The notes under the pieces are model-generated. The model did no database searches. It was not told the origin of the DNA and was given only the letters and a program-made list of their open reading frames with translations. DNA of 33,652 nucleotides from Bugula neritina (Eukaryota; Bryozoa; Gymnolaemata; Cheilostomatida; Bugulidae), in assembly GCA_964035545.1 (NCBI GenBank), contig CAXIUT010000151.1:1-33652 (forward strand). Reading direction: 5' to 3'. Both the position numbers and the translations under genes were made by a program. Below are positions 1 to 11,610 of this stretch, piece after piece; within the stretch, counting starts at the first letter, position 1, and each line of letters begins with the position of its first letter.

Positions 1-86
1 CCCAACCCCAACCCCAACCCCAACCCCAACCCCAACCCCAACCCAACCCCAACCCCAACCCCAACCCCAACCCCAACCCCAACCCC
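1..86. repeat. Left-end telomere, (CCCCAA)n
   Basis: Tandem CCCCAA units, the C-rich strand of a GGGGTT telomere in the orientation expected at a left chromosome end. The array starts with three C (CCCAACCCC) and contains one short unit (CCCAA, near 42-46). It is followed by AT-rich DNA and a gene starting 165 bp inside. GGGGTT is the telomere of oligohymenophorean ciliates such as Tetrahymena. Confidence 0.95.
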
Positions 87-251
87 TAAACTATTATTTC
101 CTATTTATATTTTATATCAAATAGAACTTATGTATTGGATGAAGAATATAAATATCAAAATAAATAATTTAGTTTAATTTAGTTTAACAATGATATTTTA
201 CAATTTTAATTAAAAATCGAAGTCCTTTGTAATAATACTAACTTCTATATT

Positions 252-875
252 ATGTCAATCAGCTTAAAAGAATTCAGTGAGTTTTTCATTGATTTCGTTA
301 ACATCAACTTCATCCCTCTTCTACATACCAACAGTCATCTTCATTAAAAGAGTCTTGAACATTGGAAACAACTAACTCCACTCATTCGAGATATATAAAA
401 CATCAAACTTTGGAAATTAGATAGCTTTATCAAAAATATAAACCCTAAACATTCACAGGTCTAGACGAGTAGTTCGAACTAGTTGAAAAAAGAAGAAAAA
501 AATAGACCTAGTGTGAGTAGTGTTAGCTCCTATGAGAGTTTTTTCTAGAAAAAAGATGCTTTTCGAGCCACCTTTCCTCATAAAGAACAATTCAAAACTA
601 ATACAAACTTTAAAAGTAGTAGTAAAGAACATTCATAACCTAGAAATAAATCATTTAAATATACAACTTCTAGCGATGATTTTTAAAATAAACTATCTTT
701 CGATGGTAAGTTATGTAGGGAAAAAAGCGAAGGCTATGAATACTAGAATGGATTTGATAAATTAGTGCATTCTTTTCGTAAACTTTTTTCTAACTTTTAA
801 ACTAATCATAAAAAACTTTTGAAAGAAGATCAAAACGTAAAAGAAAACGTCAAAGTTGAACTGGCTCAAAATTGA
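252..875 (+). CDS. Hypothetical protein, Ser/Lys-rich, 207 aa
   Basis: A single open frame from ATG 252 to TGA 873-875 when TAA and TAG are read as Glu; it contains about a dozen such codons. I do not recognise the family. The first 50 residues look helical and hydrophobic-patterned (MSISLKEFSEFFIDF at the start, LKEWK-type helices after). A serine-rich, probably disordered middle (VSSVSSYESFF) follows, then a Lys/Glu-rich tail. No signal peptide or membrane segment is visible. It is the first gene inside the left telomere and converges on CFAP52 with 49 bp between the two stop codons. The frame could be fortuitous in AT-rich DNA with one stop codon, but its ATG, length and position make a real gene likely. 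Confidence 0.6.
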
Positions 876-924
876 TTTTGATTATTTTTTGAACTATTAT
901 GTATCTATTCATTTTATAGGATAA

Positions 925-2902
925 TCAATAATCATCTTACTAAATGATTTGTTTGGCTCCGAAGATAGAGTAGTTTAGTATTATTCCATTTTATGTAGCT
1001 ACAATAAGGTTTTTATCAGGAGAAATTATCATCTTAGTGATAGGTCCATAAGACTAATTCTTTACTAGTCTTATTTTCTAATCGTTGAGATCGAAGTAAG
1101 AAAGATAGTTTTCATCATTTGCATAAAATAGAAGTTTCTAATTTGTTTATTCAATCAAACATTAGCAAATTGAGTTTATACAGGAACCTGTTAATTAGTA
1201 TTTTTTGACTATTTTACCATTATTTAGCATACATTCATAGACCTAGCTAGCTGCTCCGCATACTCTGACGACTAGTTCATTGACAAAAGATATATTCTTT
1301 AAGAAATTTGAAATATAAAAAGACTTTTTTAATTAAAACTTATCCATGTTCCAGATAGCAAAAGACCCATCTTAACAACAAGAAACTAGCATATTTATAT
1401 TAAAGGGATTGACCTTGATATCATGCACTGGATGCGAATGAAAGGCCAGAGAACCTATGATAAGTCCAAATGCTTTATTTTAGAGGATATTCCAAAGCCT
1501 GATTGTACCATTACTTCCTCCACATATTATTCTAAGTTAAAATAAAAGTACTTAGTTGAATTTTAGTCTGAAGTAATCACATTAACCTTTCCTAAACTGG
1601 TATTTTATATTTTATGAGTTAGTTTACCATTTTTAGGTGAAAAAAATCTAATAGTATTATCGCTCCAGCCACTAATGATATGTCTGCCTGTTTTAGGCAA
1701 AAATAAGGAAAGACAAGTGATTTTAGGTACAGTTATTTTAATGATTGGGTGGAGTGATTAAGTTTTCCATATGACTATGTTGCTTCCAGAACAGGTGCCG
1801 AATATATCATGAAAATCATTGACTATCGCTATATCATTGATTTTAGTCGAGTGACAGCTATAGATCAATTCTATATTGCAAGTTTTAGCATTGAAACGAT
1901 AAATGACGGCTTTATTAGTTGCTAGATAAGCTGTTTATTAATCAAAATTTGAAAAGCTGACAACTTATTAGTCTTAAAGTTTAATTTATTTGATAAGATT
2001 CATTTACTTTATTTCTATTAGGGCAATTAATCCTTGATTTCCACTGATAGCTAAATATCCAGGTTCCATATATTTTATATTTATTATTCCTTTAGTAATA
2101 ACTCTTTTTCTCGGTCCAATTCTAACTTATTTGTCTATCTAAAAAAGTTATTACATTGAGTCATGCTAATTTATGCAATATCTCCATTTTTAGAACATCC
2201 ATAAATATATTTATCATCAGAACTAAAGACAAAGTTATTGAATTATCGAACTTTACTTGTTTTTACTAAAACTTATTCAACCTAAACAAAATATTAATAC
2301 TTATTGATATTATTGTTAGATTTTATAGCAAAGAGCCTTATTTTAGCACAAAACAACGAATAAGTTAGGATCATTATTAGAAAATTTGATAGATTTTATT
2401 TTACCACTCTTTTTTTTGAAAGTTTTAGAAAAATAAACTCGAGTGCCTATCGAAGACTGATTGTTAACTTCAATCAAATTAAGCTATTCACTACATAATC
2501 ATAATTATACACATCTTCTGACGAACTTCCTATGGAACAAATAAATTATCCATCTGAAGAAACTGATATTAATTTAATTTGTGTTTTTTGGTAGTTAAAA
2601 ATAAGAGGTTTATCTCGATTATTGAAATCTATTAAATAAGAAGATATTAGTTGTCCTGTACTAGCACTTTCTCCGAGACAAATTAGATTATCTTTGACGT
2701 CAATGGCTGTTATGGTGTATTTACACTAGAAGACGGTGGTTGACTTGATTCCGTCAAAGAGTTGGAGTGAGTTGGCAACAGGTAAGAGGATAGTTGATTC
2801 TACTAGATGAGAGGAGTTGATGACAGAGTTGGGGAGGTTATCTACTTGAAATAAATAGGTACATGAGAATCCTCTGAGAGAATCAAGTTTACAATTTTTC
2901 AT
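925..2902 (-). CDS. CFAP52: Cilia- and flagella-associated protein 52 (WDR16), WD40 repeats
   Basis: CFAP52 is a tandem WD40 beta-propeller protein and a microtubule inner protein of ciliary doublets. Recognisable segments in order are CKYTITAIDVKDNLICLGE, a blade with GKIKSIKFSNND, FVFSSDDKYIYGC, then the highly characteristic CHSTKINDIA, FGTCSGSNIVIWKT, IIKITVPKITCLSL, HIISGWSDNTIRFFSP, ICGGSNGTIRLWNI and SCCEDGSFAIWN. The last blade ends with SPDKNLIVATENGIILNYSI. Family members carry the same ITVPNMTC and SIISAW motifs. Estimated length is about 620 aa, equal to the animal protein. Four short introns are placed at 2491-2510 (20 nt), 2282-2300 (19), 2104-2126 (23) and 1532-1551 (20); one or two more may exist near 1100-1300. 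The start is the first ATG of the frame; TGA is at 925-927. Confidence 0.93.
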
Positions 2903-3029
2903 TATATTGATAAATATAGTTATGTAAAAAGTATGATTTTTGATAAAATGATTATGATAGTTTAGAGTTGTTTAAAAGAATAAATAAAATATCAAACTCT
3001 TTTTTAATATTGTTATATATCTTAGTTCT

Positions 3030-6000
3030 ATGCACAACTAGCTGCAACAACAGTTCTTGAATAGCATTGAGAACATCTAGAACGTTCCTCCTGATAGGGC
3101 AAAAGAAGTTTTGACTAACATCAGAAATCTATACGAACAGTTCACTGATTAAAAAGCATTGAGCTTTTGTCTTTTCAAAATGGCAGAGCATATTATGAGA
3201 CTTAAAGCTATCAGATAAGAAAACCAATGGTTGTTAGAACAATTTATCTAAGATGTAATTGCTAAATCAGCAAGTAGCTAATTTACTATCGGAACAGAAG
3301 CATTGAAAATCATTTTTGATGGCACCAGTTAGTACTACAAACATAATTGTCTTGATCCCTCTTTGAAGTTTCCTCTTGGGCATAAAAGAAAACTTAACTG
3401 GTATGAACCTGAAGTTGGATAAAACGTTGATGTGGTTAAGCCATACATCACTTCAACTAGCTTTTGTTCATGGACTCGAGGGACTCTTGTAGCCAAAGAA
3501 AACAAAAAATATACTGTCAAGTATGATAATACATAAACTACTGCAACATATAAGGATATCCCCTTTTTTGATAAGTTAGGATCAAGAACTTAGGATTATG
3601 ATTGGAGAATGAATTTGGATGTCGGATCGACTTTAGATGCATATAATAGAGTATGGTATTCAAGTACAGTAGTTGAGACAGGCATATAAAATGGCTCGAA
3701 AAGAGTTAGAGTTACTTTTAGAAGATTTTCTTAGAATGGAAAAAAGGTTGATTCTCTTGGACAGAGGTTTGATGGACTCGGAGTTAATGAAGACTAGTGG
3801 ATGGATGTACTATCATATCGAATTCAAAGATAAGGCAAAATGGCTAAATAGATGTGTTATTATTCTCATTCAGCTGATTAGATTCCTCTTGACGATACTT
3901 ATGACTTGTTATTTTAGAAATAATATAAGTAGGCTCCATTTTGGGGCATAATGAGGTGTTCATATACTAGATCAACTACTTTTTTGCATTTCTTTGAAAA
4001 GTTATGCGAAGTGAATGGATATGAGATCTTTATTAACATGATGAAAAAGAGTGAAACTCCTATCGACAATGTGATAACTATGATGGTTATATTTGCTCAT
4101 ACCTGTTATGCTGTACCAAGAATGGGAGTTCAAAGATATTTGCCAACAGTCTTCAACCAATCCTTGGAGTATTTAAAAGAAAATTTTAAAAACTTTAATT
4201 ATTATAGACTAGATTCTTTAGCTTTTTTGATTAATCAAGTTGGAAATAGGCTTTTTTCACTTGGAAGAAGACATATCTACCTCAACGAAATAAGAAAATT
4301 TATATCTTTAGAATTTCTTAAGTTGAATTTATAGAAAAATTTAATAGCAATAAAATTTCTATTAGAGCTGATAAAACCTCAAAGACAATACTAAACTGAA
4401 TAGTAAAAGCAAGAACTTAATAACTACTTCTTGGATAATCAGATATTCTATAAGATAATAAACAATAACTCCCATGAACAGTTATTTTCTCGTTCAACTG
4501 ACCTTTTGAAATATATGATGGATTAAAAATTGATAGGATGGAACTAAATTGAGCATATTTGGAATGTCATTCCTCATAGTGACCTGAGAGGAAGATCTAC
4601 TATTGAAAAACTATTGGCTGATATCTCTAAAAATTTCAAGCCATAATATAGCTAAAAACTCATTGATATTATACTCAATATTAGAGAAACAGATCTGACA
4701 ATAGATAAAGTTAATCTTTTAAGAACTTTGAAGGATTGCGATATAAACAGTCAGTACAAAGAGAAAATTTTATATTTTCTTTGGGATCTTTTGACAGTTA
4801 AATCGACTAATATCAAACAAAATGTAGAAGAATAGATAGAGAGTGTATATCGAGGATTTATTACAACTGTTAAGCAAAGTGATCTCAAGCTATCAGTGGT
4901 CAGAGCTATGATTAAAAGATTGAAAGAAATAATGATCGTGAGGAGATAAGTAGTTCTATTAAGGTAGTTTATATTAAGTTATCCTTCTAAACTTGAAGAA
5001 AATGCTATTCATGAATAAGGAGATAATCCTCAAACAATAAAATAAGTGATTAATTTCCTTAAAACAGAAAATATCTATGAAACTGTCATAAGATTGCTTT
5101 CAGCTGCTAAAATTCGAGACAAGATCGAAACAGTTCTTGAGTTTCTTGAGTTTTTATTCAATAATGATTCTGATGATATAGGTTAGATAGTAAAAAATGT
5201 GTATTAGATTCTTGGTCCTTAAGATGTATTTTTGATATGGGCTAAAAATATTTCATATAGAGCTTTGAATTTCTTTATTGATATGTTCTAAAATCCTAAA
5301 AACATGTAAAAGTTTAACAAAATAACATCAACTGGGTTGGAATCAGTCAAAACTATTCTTCTAGATATAAACTTCTATAAAAGTAATATAAGAGTTTTAA
5401 AGAAGAAGAAAACTATAACTCAAGTGGCTGGTCCAGTTAATGCAGATGGTAAAGGTCCAGTGAATGCTGGTACTTCAACATCAGGAAGTGGAAGTTATTC
5501 AGTTCTTCCTCAAAAATAATAAACTCTAACATTTATTTATGTGCTAAAATCGCCTTTCTAGTGTATCGGTATGAGTTTCCTCTTGAGTTTACTTCAACAG
5601 ATAAGTTCTAATAGTGTATATAACTAAGTAATAAAGTTGATAATTCAATTTATAGTGAATCTTGATGAGAAAATTTCTGATCAATTACAGAAATTTATGT
5701 AAGATTTTTTATCAAGAATATTTAAAAATATGTTAGAAATAGTAAATGCTAATGTTTTTAATGATAGTGTTAAATTACAACTAGAAATATACTTGAATCT
5801 TATCCAAGAACTATTTTGCTAGACTTAAAAAAATGGACTTGGCAATATTGTACCTCATTTTTCAAAGATGTAAGGCGAGATATTAAAATTCAAAATATAA
5901 AATCAGATAACTAACTCTACATTGCATAAAAAGGACCCATTTATTCTTTATATTAATGAGAATTAGACTCTTTGGAGTTTTAAAAGAATGCTTTCTAAGA

Positions 6001-9000
6001 TATACTAACTACCTGCCTAAAAGATCGATGTAATAAAATATGTATATCCTATATAAGATACAAATAGTGGGAAGTCATTGAGTGATCTTTTCTTTTTTAA
6101 TGATGAAGGAGTTAAAATACAGAAGAGAGAAGTTAAAGAAATACCAAGATACTAGCTATTGAGTGAAGATAATTTGTCATTATCTAATAGATTTGATAAA
6201 ATAGTATAAAGTTGGTTTCATAATTATAAAAATTAGCAGGGATTATTGACTTTAGTTGATCTTTTAAGATTGGGATCATAGAATTGGAAAGGATCTATCA
6301 TGAAATAAAAAGATAAATTATAAAATATTATTTAAAAACATGATATTGACAAAAAAGGAGGATTATTTGTTCACTAGTTCAAGTAATATTTTATCAAATC
6401 TTCAATTTAGAATAATCCGATGGTTTGGCGTCTTTTGAATTTATCTGGATACAAAAATAATCTAAAACATGCTGATGAACTTGAAGCTGTTGTTAATTAA
6501 AATGCTTTTCCAAGAAAAATATTATCTAATAAATTTGTTTTTCAAACTATTTTCGCTATTCTTTCGAATTAATTATTTCAACCTCTTCATCTGAGCTTTT
6601 ATAAATTTTTAACCATGCTATAAACTGATTACGAGCTTTGTAATTAAATAAAAGGAAATATCAGATAATTCTTTGATAGCTAAAAGTCAATGTATAGACT
6701 ATCATATGGACTATAGACTCTTCTGAATGAACTAGAACATAATAATCAACTGTTTAAATAATTTTATGAGCATCATGGACACTAAGCAGTAGCTAATAAG
6801 TTGACAGCTATCTTTGAAAAGAACTAATCAGTCTATAAATACGAACAATTTGTGAGAGTGATTGTGATACCAAATTTGTTGAAGATTCTAAGTGAGTATG
6901 TTTATCCTTTGATTTCTTAAAATAAGTATATTAGATTTTTGAAGAAAGTTAAAATCAATTTATCTGATACTTCTGATATAATAAAAAAATTTGAGAAAGA
7001 AGAATATTATGCAGAAGAACAGAAATAAAAAAGAGCTATTTTGTTATAGAAAAATTAAAGTCTCAATTTCGAGGAGTTACATAAACTTTGTTACAAGATA
7101 TTTGATAATTTGATAGTTAATTATGAAAAGGAGTTTTTGGTAAAAATTACTAATGAAATAGTTAAAATTTATGGATATTTATCAGTTACTTATGCGAACT
7201 TTAGACCTCAAGACCTCTTTAAAGGAAGTAATTCATAATCTTTAAATATTAGAAGATCATGCCATGCTTTAATCTACATCTATATTCTTCAACATAAAGA
7301 ACAAGGGTTCTAATTACTTAAACAACTTATTCAAAATGCTCCAGAATAAATGAAAACTATATCAAATACTTATTATTAACTAGTGGGCCTAGTTCTTTAG
7401 AAGGTGATGGAGTATGATCCTGATAATCCTTAAAATGAGGATTATTTTAGACAGTTAGCTATCAGTTTAATCGAATCATTCTTGAAATCTCCTAATTAAG
7501 CAAGAGGAACTGTTTTTTCTAACAAAATTATCAATGGAATATTAAATGTTCTTTTGATTATAGTACAAAAAAAACCTCAAATAGCTGAAAGTTTAGGTTG
7601 CTATAAATAAATTTTAATTAGAAAAGGTCTTTTTGCTTTTAATATCAAAGAAAGAGTTAATCAGGTTGCTGTAGAACCTTAATTACTTGTTTCATCAACT
7701 CAACCAATGCATTTTGATGACTATGTTAAATGTAAAACTGAATAGAATAGAAAGATTTTGATGGAAATAATATATTGTCTTTATAAAAATAGTAAAGAAA
7801 ACAACAATAGTTTCTTTTAGGAGTTTATTATTCCAGTGTTTGATGAGATAGTTGATACTTCTAAGAAGAATAGTGGAAAGACTATGCATGTAGGTTTGAC
7901 TAATCTTGGAAGTACTTGCTATATGAACTCAATGCTTCAAGTTCTCAACTCTATTGATATCTTTAGAAACGCTATCATGATGACTAATGTTTAAAATCCA
8001 TTTATTCATGAGTTAAAAGCCTTATTCGCTTATTTGTTCTTCTCAGAAAGAATTGATTATACTCCTAAAAACCTTTTGAATTCTTTTGTTCCTCCAATCA
8101 ATCCTGGGATACAGCAAGACACCACATAATTTCTTAACTATCTCTTTGAACAAGTCTAACAATCACTAAAAAGCACTCCATATAAAAATATTCTGCCTTA
8201 ATTATTCCAAGGAAACCAAGTAGCTCAGATGATATGTCATACATGTGGCGCTAAGCGTGAAAGGATATAATAATTTTTCACTTACAGTGTTGAGATCGAG
8301 GGAAAGTATGATCTTCATTCCGCTTTGGAAGGAATGCATGCAGGAGAGTTGATAAGTGACTGTTTATGTGATAGCTGTGGTAATCGTTCTGATACAACTA
8401 AAAGAAATGTTCTAAATGTGGTTCCTAATTTCTTTTTTGTTCATTTGAAAAGGATAGTCTTTAACTATGATATGTTTATGAACACTAAAATACATACAAG
8501 ACTTTTTTTCCCAGATTCACTTAACTTCGAACCATACACTAAATAAGGATTAGAACTGAGAGAAAAACTTGGAGTTTAATATTTGAAATCATTGAAAGAT
8601 AACTAGTAAGAGACTAAAAAATTTAAGAACAGGCTCTACATGGTCATCCTAAGGAATATTATCAATTAAAATTAACAGGAATTATAGTTCATTCTGGAAC
8701 TCCAGATGTTGGTCATTATTATGCTATCTTAAAAAAAGGATCTAATTGGGTTAAGTTTGATGATTCTAGAGTGACTACTTTTTCTCAGATGCAATTCGAT
8801 GATGAGTGTTATGGAGGTTCATGGGTGGCTGACGAATGGGGAGGTCCAGGATCAAGTAAAAATGCTTATGTATTGATCTATGAGAAATAATTCAAGAAAG
8901 ATATTAAATTGGAAATAGCTAAAGAAAATGATATGGTTGAACAGCAAATAGTTCCTTATCAGGAGTTTAACAAGACATTTAATACAGTTGAGTGGTATAA

Positions 9001-11450
9001 AGATGTATGGCTTGATAATCATTCATTGATGCTTGAACAGCAATTGATATCTGAGTCCTATACTAAGGAGTTTTTGAGTTTTGTATGTAAGATGATTGAG
9101 TTGATATCATCAGATGCGACTATAGATTTGATATCTGAAATATTTTATAAGATATCTTCTCTTTCTGGTTAAGTTGGTAGTTTACCTGAAATATTCTAGA
9201 AGAATCTTCACTTGATAAGGATGGATATGTTTAAAAAATATGTTTTAGCTGATCCTAAAAAGACATTTAATCTTCTCTTCCACTATCAATTTAAAGTCAG
9301 AGATTTTGCTAGTTTCTATATTGAACGTATCATTATGCATTACTATATAAATGGAAATGAAGAGGAGAAAGGAGAAGTGATGAAATTTATTCAAGATTAT
9401 TTACATATTCTTCATGCTGATGCAGCTAAAAATTGGTTAAGAATTGATGGATACTTTAAGATGTTTGATCGATTGTTTCAGACTTCTCTATTGAAGGCAG
9501 AATGCTATCCTATTTATGTATTTTTTTGGCAGAACGATATTCTAACATATTTTCTTGACTTTATCTTGGAGAAAAGTTCTCCTTTAAATCCTCAGAAGAA
9601 GTATTCTTTGGGAACTAAGTCTAATCCTGTTAACTTTGCTGCTGGTTTAAATATCATTAAGATGTTTATTTTACATGTAATTATCTTATTATTTAGTCTT
9701 ATGGAATGATAGGATATAATTATGAACTTCCACCTATAGATCCCAAATATCTATTTCACTTAACTGACAATGCTTTACTTTGTTTAAGTAGTATGACTTT
9801 CTATTAAAAAATGATAAAATAAAATCAAAATGCTTAGGCTATTTCTTTCATTATTGAAAGGTTATCTATTAGAAATTTACCATTTTCTTAAAGTATTTCA
9901 AGAGTATTCCTGAAGATAATTACTTAAAATACTGATGCATCTGACTAGCAGGATACAGTCTTACTTTGTATCAATAAATTTTTGAAAATAACTGATTAGT
10001 ATTTTATTAAAAGAGCATAATAAGTACTTGGAACTCCTGCACCTTTTATTTACCTCAAAAATATATTAACTTCGATAGATGAAGAAAAATATGTTTATCC
10101 ATCAACTCTTTAAAACATTTTTCCTCTTGAAAGTTTGCTAAATTATTGTCATATTAATCGATTAAGGTACAATATAGGTTATATAGAGCGCCTTTGACAG
10201 TTTTAAATATTTTACGAACTATTCTTGAATCCTCTTTAGTTAGTTAAGAAGGAACAAAATATATAACTAAGATTCCTGCTCCATCGTATTACCATCTCTA
10301 CTATCTTGATTGGGTGAGACCTTATGTGAACTAAGTGATAAATCATTTGAATGTCTCATAGAAAAAGAAAGAAGAGATAGTAAAGAAGATTTCTCTTTGC
10401 AATATGTATCTTGATGAACTTGATAAGAAAAGGTCTGAGATATGTGTGATGTTAATTGGATAAATTAAGGAAAAATAACTGGTTTAGACAATAATGAGTG
10501 AATAAGGAGATGTAGCTGTTAATATATATGATGTACCTGTATATGCAGCTGAATCGAGACCGACAGGAACTGGTAATGCTACTTTTGACCCATATTTATC
10601 AAATGGCAGATTATAAAAACCTGTTACTTAAGATTCAAATATATTGAAATTTTTCAAACAGTGTAACAAGGCTTTGGCTATTAAAGCTAAACCGAAAGAA
10701 GAAGCTGAATAGAAATTCATAACTGGTTTATTTGATGAAAATCCTTATCCTTAAATTCAAGCTCCAAATCCAGATGTAAATTCAACTGGAATGGGAACAA
10801 ACGATTTCAATGTATAAACTAAAATATAAGAATAAAAAAAAGCATCAATCGTGACTGAAAAACAATCTTAACCAATGAAAAAAGAAGGATAAAGTGTTTA
10901 AAATAAAATATAAGAAGAAATCGTAAGGGAATAAGTTAATGTTGAAAATATTAAACTCATGAAAGATTATCTTCGTTGTTTTGAAGTTGTTAACAAATCA
11001 TAAGGAAGTAGAGTTGCTTTTATCAACATCAAGAACATCAACCAAGCAAATCACACACTACCATCTACTCTTAAATACATGGTCTCTAAATCTAAAGAAG
11101 AAATCTACTTTACCAAGTCTCATCCTTATTAACCTTGGGGTGAATTTTCATATACAGTTCATGCTTTTCCTTTTCAAGAAAACCCTCAAAGGTTCTATAG
11201 ACTATATCCAAATCCCTATGTTCAGATGAACCAAGGACAACAGAATGTAGCTGAACAATCTCTCTTCCAAAAGGAAGACACGAAGATGGATATTTAAGAA
11301 AAGAAAGAAGAAAAGAAAGATCAGAATGTTGCTGAAAACTTGGACGAGATGAATGCCAACATCGATTCGATGGTGAACTGTCCAATTTGCACATTCTTGA
11401 ACTCAGCAACAAATACAAAATGTGAAGTTTGCGATTCTCCTCTGAGCTGA
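3030..11450 (+). CDS. Giant ubiquitin carboxyl-terminal hydrolase, USP9X/USP34/USP24 type
   Basis: A cysteine protease of the USP (C19) family that removes ubiquitin from proteins; about 2,790 aa. Two Tudor/agenet-like modules lie near residues 130-275 (GENVDVVKPY; GSTLDAYNRVWYSSTV ... EDEWMDVLSYRI). A long helical armadillo-like region and a UBL-like segment near 970 (LYINENETLWSFKRML) follow. The catalytic core begins GLTNLGSTCYMNSMLQ (nucleophile Cys1630, TGC at 7917), with the QQDTTEFLNYL box, zinc ribbon ICHTCG ... CLCDSCG, the His box HSGTPDVGHYYAIL (His codon 8714) and WVKFDDSRV. The C terminus is a RanBP2/NZF zinc finger (CPICTFLNSATNTKCEVC), a ubiquitin-binding type. Two 20-nt introns lie at 9677-9696 and 10167-10186. 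The frame also shifts near 8616-8621 without a usable 20-nt intron. ATG 3030 is the first in frame; an upstream exon cannot be excluded. The stop lies 76 bp before a telomere. Confidence 0.93.
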
Positions 11451-11526
11451 GTGATCCCTATATAGATAAATATATATAAAGCAATTGACATTTATATTAT
11501 ATATAAGCAATAATAATCATGATGGT

Positions 11527-11610
11527 GTTGGGGTTGGGGTTGGGGTTGGGGTTGGGGTTGGGGTTGGGGTTGGGGTTGGGGTTGGGGTTGGGGTTGGGGT
11601 TGGGGTTGGG
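11527..11610. repeat. Internal telomere array 1, (GGGGTT)n
   Basis: About 14 GGGGTT units in right-end orientation, 76 bp after the USP stop codon, as at a natural chromosome right end. The array ends in GGGGTTGGG. The next base is already inside the kelch gene on the opposite strand, whose frame runs open into the array. Confidence 0.95.

Noticed and set aside
520-765. Plus-strand frame of 81 codons within the first gene
   Set aside because: Another frame is open from ATG 252 to TGA 873 under the peritrich code and covers it completely.
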